A stretch of DNA of 64,000 nt from Rothia mucilaginosa (GCF_901875305.1 NZ_CABFLY010000001.1:248001-312000), one strand, 5' to 3'; positions 7,916-17,066 are shown, numbered from the stretch's first letter. Notes: generated by a model from the letters alone, not told the origin. Translations and numbers: made by a program.

Positions 7916-8362
7916 ATGAGCAATCTCTACCCCGATGAAAGCATCAGCGCCGAGAAATGCTGGGAGCGCCTGCACGCAAACACCCTCGGCCGACTCGTCA
8001 TGACCGACGGGCAGCACGTCGACGTGCTCCCCGTGCTCTACGCCGTGGCCAACCAGGAAATTTACATTCGCACCACCCGCGGCAACAAGTTCTCGTCCGT
8101 GGTGGTTAGCCGCCGCGTCGCCTTCGAAATCGACGAAACCCTCGAGGACGGCATCCGCTCGGTCATCGTGGTCGGCGTCGCCCACTGGCTCCCGCCCGAG
8201 ATGACCCCGCAGATCGTGCGCACCTTCGACCTGCCGGACTCCGACACGCACGAAATGCAGTGGGTGCGCATCGTACCGCGAAGCGTGTACGGCCGCGAGT
8301 ACCCGCTACTGCCTGCCTACCTGGACGGCACCCAGCCGGACTCCGACACCCTCACGAGGTAG
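7916..8362 (+). CDS. Pyridoxamine 5'-phosphate oxidase family FMN-binding protein
   Basis: A 148-residue split-barrel flavin-binding protein. LGRLVMTDGQHVDVLPVLYAV and IYIRTTRGNKFSSVVVSRRVAFEID are the strands that hold FMN or F420 in the actinobacterial Rv1155/nitroimidazole reductase-like group, and ARG/RGNK supplies phosphate contacts. The substrate is unknown. It is divergent from the methyltransferase gene, with overlapping promoter regions in about 100 bases. Confidence 0.8.
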   Translation: MSNLYPDESISAEKCWERLHANTLGRLVMTDGQHVDVLPVLYAVANQEIYIRTTRGNKFSSVVVSRRVAFEIDETLEDGIRSVIVVGVAHWLPPEMTPQIVRTFDLPDSDTHEMQWVRIVPRSVYGREYPLLPAYLDGTQPDSDTLTR

Positions 8363-8678
8363 CGTTTAGCGTCCACACCTCGGGAAACGCAAGCCCCACA
8401 GAATCCCCGGTGCGCGCGTCAACGGGCGCCCCGTGCGCCAATCCGTCCACCGGTACCGTATGATGGAGCGAGTACCCTGCGCGCACCGCGTCTCAACACA
8501 CAGCACGACAGATTGCACGACGCGGGGTGCAACTTCGACCCCCACGCTGGGAGTCCCCCACACTAATCGCTCAATGAACACCTCACCCATCGTATGGAAC
8601 CGCCCCGACCGCCTGGACCAGACGTTCGCGTGGGTTATGGTTGAATACGTAGCGACATCACATAGATAGAGGAGTGCC
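8363..8678. other. Intergenic region upstream of topA
   Basis: 316 bases without a supportable gene. A weak promoter-like pair TTGAAT (8641-8646) and TAGATA (8663-8668) lies at the 3' end but would leave almost no leader and remove the Shine-Dalgarno sequence AGAGGAG, so the true topA promoter is probably further upstream. Confidence 0.4.
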
Positions 8679-11480
8679 GTGCCCGCTCAGGCCAAGAATG
8701 GAAAAGCCCTGCTAATCGTGGAGTCCCCCTCCAAGGTCAAGACCATTAGCGGCTACCTCGGCGAGGACTACCTGGTCGACTCGTCCATGGGTCATATCCG
8801 TGACCTTCCACAGCCCTCTGAGCTGCCCGAAAACCTGAAGAAGGGCCCTTACGGCAAGTTCGCCGTCGACGTTGAAGACGGCTTTGAACCCTATTATGTT
8901 GTCAACCCCGACAAAAAGAAGAAGGTTGCCGAGCTCAAGCGCAAGCTTAAAGAAGTGGACGCGCTCTACCTGGCAACCGATGGTGACCGCGAGGGTGAGG
9001 CCATCGCGTGGCACCTGAAGGAAGTCCTCAAGCCCAAGGTTCCTATCTACCGCATGACCTTCCCCGAAATCACTCGGGAAGCCATTCAGCGTGCCTTCGG
9101 CGAACTGCGCGACATCGACCTGCACCTGGTCGACGCGCAGGAGACCCGCCGCATCCTCGACCGCATCTACGGTTATGAAATTTCCCCCGTGCTCTGGCGC
9201 AAGGTCGGCCGCGGCCTCTCCGCAGGTCGTGTGCAGTCCGTCGCGACCCGCCTCGTGGTCGAGCGCGAACGTGAGCGCATGGCATTCGTTGCCGCTAACT
9301 ACTGGGATTTGTCCGGACGCTTCCTGACCGCAGCCTCCGAAGGCTTCGACGCGAAGCTGGTCGCCGTAGACGGCAACCGCATCGCCACCGGCAAGGACTT
9401 CGCCGACAACGGCACCCTCAACTCCTCCAAGGTCACCCACCTGAACGAGGAGGCGGCCCGTGCGCTCGCCGCAGCCCTGCAGTCCGCCGCGTTCTCGGTG
9501 CGTTCGGTCGAGACCAAGCCGTATAAGCGCCGCCCGGCAGCGCCGTTCACGACCTCCACCCTGCAGCAGGAAGCCGCACGTAAGCTGCGTTTCTCCTCCC
9601 GCGTGACCATGCAGGTGGCGCAGCGCCTGTACGAGAACGGTTACATCACCTACATGCGTACCGACTCGGTCGCGCTGAGCGATCAGGCCGTCAAGGCCGC
9701 ACGCCGCCAGGCCTCTGAGCTGTACGGCGCAGAATTCGTGCCCTCCGCACCGCGCGTGTACACCTCCAAGAGCAAGAACGCACAGGAAGCCCACGAAGCA
9801 ATCCGCCCCGCCGGTGACACCTTCCGCACCCCGGACGCCGTGCGCGGCTCGCTGTCCAACGACGAGTTCCGCCTCTACGAGCTGATCTGGAAGCGTACCG
9901 TCGCCTCCCAGATGGCCGATGCGACCGGTTCCACCGCATCCGTGCGCCTGGGCGCCGTGGCATCTAACGGCCAGGACGCCGAGTTCGCAGCATCCGGTAC
10001 CGTCATCACCTTCCGCGGCTTCCTCGCCGCCTACGAGGAAGGCGTTGACGCATCCCGGGTGGCTGAGCGTGAGGCGAAGGACGCTGAGAAGCGCCTGCCG
10101 AACCTGACCACCGGCGAAGTACTGACCGCCGAGGCGATTGAACCCGCCGGCCACGAGACCCTGCCGCCTCCGCGCTACACCGAGGCGTCCCTCGTGAAGA
10201 CCCTGGACGAGCTGGGCATTGGCCGCCCGTCCACCTACGCGGCTGTCATTTCGACCATCATGGACCGCGGATACGTGAACGTTCGTTCTGGTTCGCTGAT
10301 TCCCTCCTGGACCGCGTTCTCCGTGGTGCGCCTGCTCGAATCCAGCTTCGGCCCCTACGTGAACTATGAGTTCACCGCACAGATGGAAGAGGACCTCGAC
10401 CGCATCGCGCGCGGCGAAGAGTCTCGCGTCGAGTGGCTGGACGAGTTCTACTTCGGCGGTGATTCTAAGCGCGGTCTGAAGGCAATCGTCGATAACCTGG
10501 GCGAGATTGACGCCCGCGGCATCAACTCCATCCCGATTGCTGACGGCATTGTGCTGCGCGTGGGCAAGTTCGGCCCCTACCTGGAGGCCGAAGGCACCCT
10601 CGATACCGAGACCGGCGAGCTGACCGAACCGGTCCGCGCGAACGTGCCCGCCGACCTGGCACCGGACGAGCTGACCGAGGCGAAGGCCCGCGAACTGCTC
10701 GAGCAGGGCAAGTCCGACGGCCGTGTGCTCGGCGTGGACCCCGCCACCGGCCGCCAGATTGTGGCTCGCGACGGCCGCTTCGGACCGTACGTCACCGAGG
10801 TCATCGAGGAGATGACTGAGGAGCAGATCCAGGCGTACCTGGACGCCCAGCCGACCGAATACTACAAGAACGGCAAGCCCAAGCCGAAGAAGAAGCCGAA
10901 GCCCGAGAAGCCGCGCACCGCGTCCCTGTTCAAGTCCATGGATCTGGCGACCGTGACCCTGGAGCAGGCGCTGCAGCTGCTGAGCCTGCCGCGCGTGCTC
11001 GGCACCGACGCTGAGGGTGTGGAGATTACCGTGCAGAACGGCCGTTTCGGCCCGTACCTGAAGAAGGGCACGGACTCCCGCTCGATTGGCAGCGAGGACG
11101 AGATCTTCACGATTACGTTGGAGCAGGCCCTGGAGATTTACTCCCAGCCGAAGCAGCGCGGTCGTGCGGCGGCTAAGCCTCCGCTGGCTGAGCTGGGCGT
11201 GGACCCGGTCAGTGAGAAGAAGATCGTGGTGAAGGACGGCCGCTTTGGCCCGTACATCACCGACGGTATTACGAACATTACGGTTCCGCGTGCGGAGTCG
11301 ATTGAGTCGCTGACCCATGAGCGCGCGGTGCAGTTGCTTGCTGACAAGCGCGCGAAGGGCCCGGTCAAGCGTAAGACCGCGGCGAAGAAGACCACCACGG
11401 CTAAGAAGACGACCGCTAAGAAGACGACCGCTAAGTCTACTACCGCGAAGAAGACGACCACTCGTAAGACCGCCGAGTAA
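8679..11480 (+). CDS. topA: DNA topoisomerase I (type IA)
   Basis: A 933-residue type IA topoisomerase that relaxes negative supercoils. The Toprim domain starts at ALLIVESPSKVKTI with the DxDxxGE-type motif DGDREGEAIAW near residue 100. The catalytic tyrosine is Y325 in ITYMRTDS. SAGRVQSV and the IGRPSTYA block follow. The C-terminal part has no zinc fingers; it contains four repeats with the pattern GRFGPY(V/L/I), typical of actinobacterial TopA, then a lysine/threonine tail of KKTT repeats that helps DNA grip and processivity in mycobacterial homologues. Start GTG 8679 has AGAGGAG upstream. Confidence 0.97.
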   Translation: MPAQAKNGKALLIVESPSKVKTISGYLGEDYLVDSSMGHIRDLPQPSELPENLKKGPYGKFAVDVEDGFEPYYVVNPDKKKKVAELKRKLKEVDALYLATDGDREGEAIAWHLKEVLKPKVPIYRMTFPEITREAIQRAFGELRDIDLHLVDAQETRRILDRIYGYEISPVLWRKVGRGLSAGRVQSVATRLVVERERERMAFVAANYWDLSGRFLTAASEGFDAKLVAVDGNRIATGKDFADNGTLNSSKVTHLNEEAARALAAALQSAAFSVRSVETKPYKRRPAAPFTTSTLQQEAARKLRFSSRVTMQVAQRLYENGYITYMRTDSVALSDQAVKAARRQASELYGAEFVPSAPRVYTSKSKNAQEAHEAIRPAGDTFRTPDAVRGSLSNDEFRLYELIWKRTVASQMADATGSTASVRLGAVASNGQDAEFAASGTVITFRGFLAAYEEGVDASRVAEREAKDAEKRLPNLTTGEVLTAEAIEPAGHETLPPPRYTEASLVKTLDELGIGRPSTYAAVISTIMDRGYVNVRSGSLIPSWTAFSVVRLLESSFGPYVNYEFTAQMEEDLDRIARGEESRVEWLDEFYFGGDSKRGLKAIVDNLGEIDARGINSIPIADGIVLRVGKFGPYLEAEGTLDTETGELTEPVRANVPADLAPDELTEAKARELLEQGKSDGRVLGVDPATGRQIVARDGRFGPYVTEVIEEMTEEQIQAYLDAQPTEYYKNGKPKPKKKPKPEKPRTASLFKSMDLATVTLEQALQLLSLPRVLGTDAEGVEITVQNGRFGPYLKKGTDSRSIGSEDEIFTITLEQALEIYSQPKQRGRAAAKPPLAELGVDPVSEKKIVVKDGRFGPYITDGITNITVPRAESIESLTHERAVQLLADKRAKGPVKRKTAAKKTTTAKKTTAKKTTAKSTTAKKTTTRKTAE

Positions 11481-11494
11481 CGCTTCTGCTTGAA

Positions 11495-11549
11495 GGCGCA
11501 GGATGCGTCCCGAACCCCTTAGTGGGGTGGGGCGCCTCCTGCGCCTTTT
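11495..11549 (+). terminator. topA terminator
   Basis: Stem GGCGCAGGA / TCCTGCGCC with an inner CCCC/GGGG pairing region and a TTTT tail, 15 bases after the topA stop. Confidence 0.85.
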
Positions 11550-11766
11550 GCGTGCCCGGGGAACGTTTGTACTCGGGATGTTCGGCGCGTTCGGCACGAT
11601 TTTGTGTCCGCACTGCGTTTTTTAGGCTTGCGCTGTGCTGATGTTGGGCATCCGCCCGGATTGTTTGCGGAGTGAGCCGCGCCTCTGACAGACTGGAAGA
11701 GGCGCCGCACCTGCGGTACCGCACACAGATAGTATCCCGCCGCGGGGCGGGGGAGGGGAGCGCATC

Positions 11767-12738
11767 GTGCGTCTGGGAGTTCTGGATGTCGGGTCGAATA
11801 CGGTCCACCTGCTGCTGATTGACGCTAGCCCTGGAGCGCGCCCCGAGCCGTACGCGTCGCACAAGATTCCGTTGCAGCTCGTGCAGTACCTCGACACCGA
11901 GGGCAATATCTCACAGGAGGGCGCGGACGCGCTGACCCGCTTCGTGACCAGCGCCCGCGACTTCGCTATCGAGAATGAGGCGGAGGACCTGCTGGCGTTC
12001 TCCACGAGCGCTATCCGCGAGGCGGGTAATGGTGCGGCGGTGCTGCAGCAGGTGCGTGAGCAGACCGGCGTGAGCCTGAACGGTATTTCGGGCGATCAGG
12101 AGGCGGCCATTACGTATTTTGCGGTGCGCCGCTGGCAGGGCTGGGGTGCGGGCCGCATCCTTGATTTTGATATTGGTGGCGGCTCGTTTGAGTTTTCGAC
12201 GGGTACGAATGCGTTGCCGGATGCGGCTATGAGTGTGCCGTTGGGTGCGGGCCGTTTGACGCGTGAGTTTTTTGATGAGCAGCCGCCGAAGCCGAAGCAG
12301 GTGAAGCGTCTGCGCAAGTATGTGCGTGAGCAGATCGCCCCGGTGGCGGAGAATCTGTTGCGTTATGGTGCGCCGGATATGACGGTGGGTACGTCGAAGA
12401 CGTTCCGTTCGTTGGCGCGTATTTGTGGTGCGGCGCCGTATTCGGCGGGCCCGCATGTGAAGCGTGAGATGCACCTGCAGGATTTGCGTCTGTGGACTCG
12501 TCGCATGGAGGCGATGACGGTGTCTGAGCGTAGCGATTTGCCGGGTGTTTCGAAGATGCGTGCTGAGCAGGTGCTGGCGGGTGCTATTGCGGCGGAGGCG
12601 GCGATGGAGGCGTTCGGCATTGAGACGATGCGCGTGTGCCCGTGGGCGCTGCGTGAGGGCCTGATCCTGAAGCGTATTGAGCACCTGGCGGAGGGTACGG
12701 GTACTCCGGTCAACCCGAAAACCCTCCTGGGTGAGTAG
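11767..12738 (+). CDS. Ppx/GppA exopolyphosphatase-family phosphatase
   Basis: A 323-residue ASKHA-fold protein. The phosphate-1 loop is DVGSNTVHLLLID at residues 4-16, the central AFSTSAIREAGN motif contacts phosphate, and phosphate-2 is DFDIGGGSFEFS near residue 135. It is the short actinobacterial form without the HD domain, hydrolysing polyphosphate or pppGpp. The start GTG 11767 sits behind a GGGGGAGGGGAG purine run. The codon style becomes strongly GTG/TTG-rich in the second half without loss of motifs. Confidence 0.88.
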   Translation: MRLGVLDVGSNTVHLLLIDASPGARPEPYASHKIPLQLVQYLDTEGNISQEGADALTRFVTSARDFAIENEAEDLLAFSTSAIREAGNGAAVLQQVREQTGVSLNGISGDQEAAITYFAVRRWQGWGAGRILDFDIGGGSFEFSTGTNALPDAAMSVPLGAGRLTREFFDEQPPKPKQVKRLRKYVREQIAPVAENLLRYGAPDMTVGTSKTFRSLARICGAAPYSAGPHVKREMHLQDLRLWTRRMEAMTVSERSDLPGVSKMRAEQVLAGAIAAEAAMEAFGIETMRVCPWALREGLILKRIEHLAEGTGTPVNPKTLLGE

Positions 12739-12750
12739 AACATGATGATG

Positions 12751-12786
12751 AACCCCGCAGGCTGGTAAGCACCGGCCTGCGGGGTT
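12751..12786 (+). terminator. Terminator-like hairpin after ppx/gppA
   Basis: Stem AACCCCGCAGGC / GCCTGCGGGGTT (12 pairs, perfect) with a 12-base loop. The following sequence has only a weak T run. Confidence 0.7.
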
Positions 12787-12903
12787 CAAGTTGTACTTTA
12801 TTATTTCGTGATAATCTGTGAACGTTGACGGCTGTACAGCGATGTAAAACGCGGCTGTCTAGGAAATTTGTCAACCAACAAAGTTGTCGGAAAGGGAGTG
12901 CTT

Positions 12904-14436
12904 ATGGGCACCGAAGAGGAATCTAGGAAGATTCAGAAAATTATTGATAATATAAATCGTGAATGGGGCGAAGAGCATGAAGAAAAGCGGAAAAAGATAT
13001 TAGCAGATAACATTCTTGTGAATCCTCTTTTGTTGATTTTGATTGTGTCAATTATCTATCTGTCGCCTTTTTTTATTTTTATGACGCCAGCTTTGTTTTC
13101 GCCGGGTGAGGCTCGGAAAGTACCTTGGGAAATTGTGTCATCCGTATTTAATGCCCCTTACTATTTTTTTGACCTACGCGTTAGTGTTATTATGTCTATT
13201 GCTAGTATCCTTTTAAGTTTGTATGTAAGTGTTGGAAAATATGCTGACGAATCTAGGGAGATATTTGTAACGGCACGCCGAGCTGCGTATAGAAAATTTG
13301 CAAAGTTTGTTGGCTATATTATTTTCTCGGTGTTTGTCGTTAATTTTTGGCATGGTTTACTCGCGGGATATTTTCAAGGTGGGCTATCTGTGTCAATTCC
13401 GTTTAGGGCACTAGTAGAATCTCCTGACTGGGGCAGAAATATTGTCCCTGAAAGTATGGATTTATCTCGGTATGGCGAGATGCCTCTATGGATACTTATA
13501 TTTTTTGCTTGGTTTACTATATCATCAGCGTTGATGTTGACCTATAATGAGGAAGATATTTTGGTTCGAAATGTTTCAAAGATTCGTAAGTATAATCGAA
13601 TTTCAAATTTAGAGGATGAAAGTATCTTATTTTCATATTATTTGGCCAAGAGATCTTTTGAATCTCCTGAAAGTGACCCCTTTAAGAAGGGGTTAAAAAA
13701 CGTTTTTATCGGGAATTCTCAGAGGAGTTCATCACTTCTCTCCTCACGGTACATTTACTCTGGATTTAAATTCAACCTGAAGATGAGTGATATTTTATGG
13801 AATATTTCTATCATTAAACTTGTCTATACGCTACTCTTTCTGGTTGTCTCAACCGATTTTATTGGCTTAATTTTTTGGGGTGAAGGATATCCGATTGGAA
13901 TAAATTGGATTCCAATTGCCTTTGTCTTAGTTGGTGAGGTGACGCTTCTTTTTTCGAATATTAATTACTTGTATAAGGAGATATATACTTCTAGGAAGAA
14001 AAGTATGTCGTTGCGCGAGAAGACGCATGAATATTTTAGCTACAATGGAGAAAATATTTTTATTGGGTTGATTATGCGAATCCTAATGGCAATCCCGGTA
14101 GCTTTATTTTCTGGGTATCTAATATTTCAGGTGTTTACTTCAGGCGGTGATTGGTCCTCTAAAAAGACTGAAGCTCTTGTGGTTGGATTGCTTGATTTGC
14201 TGTCTGTGGTTTTGGTATATTATGTTGTTTGTAAAATCAAGCATATTCTTAGGTTGCTCATTGAAGATGGAAGTAGAAAATATGTAAAGAAGGAATTTAT
14301 TGATTTTATTAATGGCTCTAAGGGGGAATTTTCAAAGGAGCCAAATTACTTACTTATTCCGTATTTTTATTACATGATGCTGGATATTGAAAAAGTGTAC
14401 TCTAATTACAAGTCTAAGATGGGTAATAGGGGATAG
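12904..14436 (+). CDS. Multi-pass membrane protein of unknown family (AT-rich island)
   Basis: I do not recognise this 510-residue protein. It starts at ATG 12904 behind GGGAG; the in-frame TTG 12868 lacks a good site. The first 35 residues are highly charged and helical (EEESRKIQKIIDNINREWGE). About eight hydrophobic spans follow, near residues 40-65, 82-102, 128-150, 195-215, 308-330, 338-358, 390-412 and 425-450. A soluble charged stretch of about 90 residues separates spans four and five. Base composition and codon use (many AT-ending codons) differ sharply from ppx upstream, indicating horizontal transfer. No catalytic motif is visible. Confidence 0.75.
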   Translation: MGTEEESRKIQKIIDNINREWGEEHEEKRKKILADNILVNPLLLILIVSIIYLSPFFIFMTPALFSPGEARKVPWEIVSSVFNAPYYFFDLRVSVIMSIASILLSLYVSVGKYADESREIFVTARRAAYRKFAKFVGYIIFSVFVVNFWHGLLAGYFQGGLSVSIPFRALVESPDWGRNIVPESMDLSRYGEMPLWILIFFAWFTISSALMLTYNEEDILVRNVSKIRKYNRISNLEDESILFSYYLAKRSFESPESDPFKKGLKNVFIGNSQRSSSLLSSRYIYSGFKFNLKMSDILWNISIIKLVYTLLFLVVSTDFIGLIFWGEGYPIGINWIPIAFVLVGEVTLLFSNINYLYKEIYTSRKKSMSLREKTHEYFSYNGENIFIGLIMRILMAIPVALFSGYLIFQVFTSGGDWSSKKTEALVVGLLDLLSVVLVYYVVCKIKHILRLLIEDGSRKYVKKEFIDFINGSKGEFSKEPNYLLIPYFYYMMLDIEKVYSNYKSKMGNRG

Positions 14437-14553
14437 CGTTTGCCGATATATTCTTAAATCCTATATATAAAAATTCTGGTTATTCTTATGATTATGGAGA
14501 TTTCATGTAAAATTATGAGTCTTGAGTATAGAACGGCTCACCGGGATTGGTTT

Positions 14554-14608
14554 TTGATAGATGCGTGTTTCCCTTGATTTTCACTCCAGGGAAACACGCA
14601 TCTATCAA
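14554..14608. repeat. 21-bp perfect inverted repeat (hairpin)
   Basis: The left arm 14554-14574 (TTGATAGATGCG...) and right arm 14588-14608 are exact reverse complements over 21 bases, with a 13-base loop. There is no T tail on either strand, so a simple terminator is not certain; a transposon end relic or an RNA processing element is possible. Confidence 0.85.
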
Positions 14609-14657
14609 TTCGAGGTTATATCCGGTGACATCTCTCAAACTATGCTCTGCTTGTTGG

Positions 14658-14701
14658 CGAACACTCGCGTCCATGCCCAGTGGGTCAGCACCGCCGTACC
14701 C
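14658..14701 (-). pseudogene. Fragment of the ClC transporter gene 3' end
   Basis: These 44 bases match 19421-19464, the final codons of the intact ClC gene (about RTALRWAWT...), in the same orientation with about five changes. Nothing else of the gene is present. It abuts a run of C residues and repeat copy 1. Confidence 0.75.
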
Positions 14702-14707
14702 CCCCCC

Positions 14708-14784
14708 GCAGAATTTGTGCCATGGTTTAGCGTCTTCGGCCTTGGTTTTTAACTACGACCAAAGACACTAACCTATGGCACAAT
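14708..14784. repeat. 77-bp palindromic repeat, copy 1
   Basis: Begins GCAGAATTTGTGCCATGG and ends CTATGGCACAA. Its outer arms (about 24 bases) are imperfect inverted repeats of each other: TTGTGCCATGGTTTAGCGTC pairs with the rear arm with three changes. Copies 2 and 3 are at 16767 and 19254. Copy 1 has CCTTGG where the others have CCATGG in the centre. Confidence 0.85.
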
Positions 14785-14807
14785 TTTCGGCACTGCAAAA
14801 CAAAAGC

Positions 14808-14834
14808 AGCCTCGGGCGCATACATGTCCGGGGC
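14808..14834 (+). repeat. Degraded GC-rich hairpin, family member 1
   Basis: GCCTCGGGCG, an 8-base loop and TCCGGGGC form an imperfect stem resembling the GCGGCCCCG/CGGGGCCGC hairpins at 15581, 17036 and 19357. Confidence 0.4.
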
Positions 14835-15006
14835 TACGTCATTTCATTTTTGGTGGAGATATCTATTGCTATTTTGATATAATCACAGGGGTATAATTAA
14901 CAGAGAGATGGATTAGATTATATTGATTTATTGCAGAATCTTTTCATATTAAAATTTAGTGACGCAACAAGAGAAATGACTTCACGAGAGGCTATTGGAG
15001 GTATCG

Positions 15007-15555
15007 ATGAATTTTCTAAACTATAACAAAGATGAAAAGTTAGAATTTAACTATAAGAGGGCATGCGGCCTGTGGCTAATTGTGGTGGCAGCAGTTATAG
15101 CAATAGCTACCTTGGTCGGAGGAAACCAAATAATAAATATGCAAGTATTCAGCATTGGCTACGTTATTAGCTTTTTCTCAATCAACATGAACAAGAAGGT
15201 GCTGAATAGACTGTCCGACGGCCCTTCGAGCGAATTTCAAAAGAAAATATCCTCGTATGCTGTTATTTTACTATTTGTCTTAATGGTTTTGCTGGGTGGC
15301 CCATTCTTTGCAACTGAAAATTGGAGACTGATTTGGCTAGGGGCGCTAATGGCAACCGCACTGCACTTCTTCCCTTATTACTTTGTGCATGGAAAGTCAA
15401 TGATATACCTGGGTCTTATCTGTGCCATTAACGTTTTCGTAGGATATGTTTATGCCGATATTCCACTAGAGGTAATTGCATATATTGACGCGGCAATTAA
15501 GCTCATGTTTGGAATTTATCTACTATTTCTTTCAAAGCCATCAAAGCAAATATAA
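15007..15555 (+). CDS. Small integral membrane protein, unknown function
   Basis: A 182-residue protein starting at ATG 15007 with TTGGAGG seven bases upstream. Six hydrophobic spans are visible: about residues 23-42, 48-62, 82-102, 106-124, 132-150 and 160-178. It loosely resembles small six-span membrane proteins of Firmicutes (a DUF6609-like pattern: RACGLWLIV, GGNQIINMQVFSIGY), but I am not certain of that family. It has AT-rich codons, as do its island neighbours. A strong hairpin follows 25 bases after the stop. Confidence 0.7.
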   Translation: MNFLNYNKDEKLEFNYKRACGLWLIVVAAVIAIATLVGGNQIINMQVFSIGYVISFFSINMNKKVLNRLSDGPSSEFQKKISSYAVILLFVLMVLLGGPFFATENWRLIWLGALMATALHFFPYYFVHGKSMIYLGLICAINVFVGYVYADIPLEVIAYIDAAIKLMFGIYLLFLSKPSKQI

Positions 15556-15580
15556 GGCGCAGTTTTTCGATATGCTAAAA

Positions 15581-15612
15581 GCGGCCCCGAACACTTCCGT
15601 ATCCGGGGCCGC
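15581..15612 (+). terminator. Terminator-like GC hairpin, family member 2
   Basis: GCGGCCCCG (15581-15589) pairs exactly with CGGGGCCGC (15604-15612). It sits between two island genes and shares its core with the hairpins at 17036 and 19357. Confidence 0.7.
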
Positions 15613-15636
15613 CTGCTAGGAAAGGAACAATCACCG

Positions 15637-16671
15637 ATGATGAACCAACTACTGTTAGCGCAGGTGCTAGCTGAGGGATTCAGTTGGGATTATCTCTGGC
15701 ATTGGACTCATGACCAGGATCTCGGCAAGGTGCTGATTTCTGCAATTGCACCGATTGCAACGGCAATCATTGCTGCTTTAAGTCTTATACTGAGTGCCCG
15801 CAGGGAGACTAAGCAGATGGAACTCTCTAAACAAGGGATGCCACCTGAGTTAACTCGTTATAAGGCCTGGCTCGAAGTATCAGAGAGTTATAAAGAGCTT
15901 GTCAAGTTTGGAAATGTAGATGCGCTTTCTGTAGCTTCTGAAGAATATAGGGAGATTGAAGCATCTCGAAAAGCTGCTCTTGAACGAGCTGTGTGGGAGC
16001 GAAAAGTTCTTAGCGTCTGTTCGGATACAAATGCCCAGAAAAAGATACTTAATCTTCCTGAGCGGTTTATTGTTGGCGAGTATCTGAGTCTCCCCGGATA
16101 TTTCCCTAAATTTCAATCAGCGCGCGGTGTGGTAGTGGAGCTCATTCTACAGGGAATATTTTTCCTTCAGCTCTTGTCTAGTGTTTTTATGCCCGTATAT
16201 CGCGATGTGAATTCTAGTTATGTATCTGGAAGTTTTAATCTATTGACCATTATTAAAGTTATATTGGCTTTGTTTTTAATTGGTTTATTGGTCTATATCC
16301 CCAGCTCGCTTCGAAATTATGTTTGCTCTGAGAATCTTGCTGAGTATTCGTATCTTAAGGTTCTCCAGGGTTATCTGTCCAAGAAGGAGCTTAAAAACCT
16401 TTTAACGATGGTAAATACCTATGGTAGAAATGCTGGAAGAGTGAGAGTTTCAATATGGGATAGAGATTATAGTGAATATGTATGCCTCCCTGATTATTGG
16501 AATATTAAATATGTCTCATTATTGATAAAGTCGTTGATAGCTGCTTCTCCGTATTGGGTGTTGTGTTTATTTTCTAAATTTATTCATGGAGAATGGGGTT
16601 ATTACGGGAAATATAAGCCAGAGATATTTGGGGTTGATGAGAAGGATGATTTGAAACAGGGGGCTATATAA
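15637..16671 (+). CDS. Membrane-anchored protein of unknown family (AT-rich island)
   Basis: I do not recognise this 344-residue protein. It starts at ATG 15637 after GGAAAGGAA. An N-terminal span at about residues 30-52 (VLISAIAPIATAIIAALSLIL) is followed by a charged cytoplasmic stretch of about 110 residues rich in Glu/Lys/Arg, two spans near residues 173-188 and 205-227, and a polar C-terminal half with Trp/Tyr-rich patches and one more weak span (about 290-313). AT-rich codon use matches the other island genes. The helical charged region after a first anchor suggests an oligomeric membrane protein, but no known motif supports a function. Confidence 0.7.
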   Translation: MMNQLLLAQVLAEGFSWDYLWHWTHDQDLGKVLISAIAPIATAIIAALSLILSARRETKQMELSKQGMPPELTRYKAWLEVSESYKELVKFGNVDALSVASEEYREIEASRKAALERAVWERKVLSVCSDTNAQKKILNLPERFIVGEYLSLPGYFPKFQSARGVVVELILQGIFFLQLLSSVFMPVYRDVNSSYVSGSFNLLTIIKVILALFLIGLLVYIPSSLRNYVCSENLAEYSYLKVLQGYLSKKELKNLLTMVNTYGRNAGRVRVSIWDRDYSEYVCLPDYWNIKYVSLLIKSLIAASPYWVLCLFSKFIHGEWGYYGKYKPEIFGVDEKDDLKQGAI

Positions 16672-16766
16672 GAAGTTTTAAAACTGTTTTTAGTATCGAA
16701 GAGAAAATAAGGTTATCAAGATAGTTTCCTTATCGGGGGGGGGCTGCGGGAGTGTCTTTAAATCGT

Positions 16767-16843
16767 GCAGAATTTGTGCCATGGTTTAGCGTCTTCGACC
16801 ATGGTTTTTAACTACGACTGAAGACACTAACCTATGGCACAAA
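16767..16843. repeat. 77-bp palindromic repeat, copy 2
   Basis: Same ends and length as copy 1. The outer arms TTTGTGCCATGG... and ...CTATGGCACAAA pair over about 25 bases with three mismatches. The direct word CCATGGTTT occurs twice inside. Confidence 0.85.
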
Positions 16844-17035
16844 TCCGTAACCCATGACCGAATCCTCCTCCACACCAGGTAGATGGGTGGGAGCCGGATA
16901 TGGTTTAGGTTTTTGGTGGCGGGTTAGTGACTTTGGACTGGGGTTCTACCCCCTCGCTAAAGACGGTAAGTCATGACTGAAATTACTAAGTCATTACCGA
17001 ATTTTCGCCGGCACTGAGTAGTCCATCTGAAACAA

Positions 17036-17066
17036 GCGGCCCTGAATGTTCAAACATTCGGGGCCG
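17036..17066. terminator. Bidirectional GC hairpin, family member 3
   Basis: GCGGCCCTGAATGTT pairs with AACATTCGGGGCCGC (one T-G pair), with a one-base loop core. It lies 36 bases from the end of the convergent secreted-protein gene. Confidence 0.7.

Larger units (their letters stand above)
14437..15006. other. Gene-free AT-rich stretch with repeats
   Basis: This 570-base gap contains, in order, a 21-bp perfect inverted repeat, a fragment matching the end of the ClC gene, a C9-type homopolymer, copy 1 of the 77-bp palindromic repeat, a degraded GC hairpin and an AT-rich promoter-like region. I see no gene. Confidence 0.7.

Noticed and set aside
8641..8668. TTGAAT/TAGATA as the topA promoter
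   Set aside because: Transcription from it would start a few bases before the GTG and remove the good ribosome site, so it is probably chance.
8712..11597. 961-codon open frame antisense to topA
   Set aside because: It lies wholly over topA in a GC-rich region where antisense frames stay open by codon bias; the translation is His/Gly/Arg-rich with no family signature.
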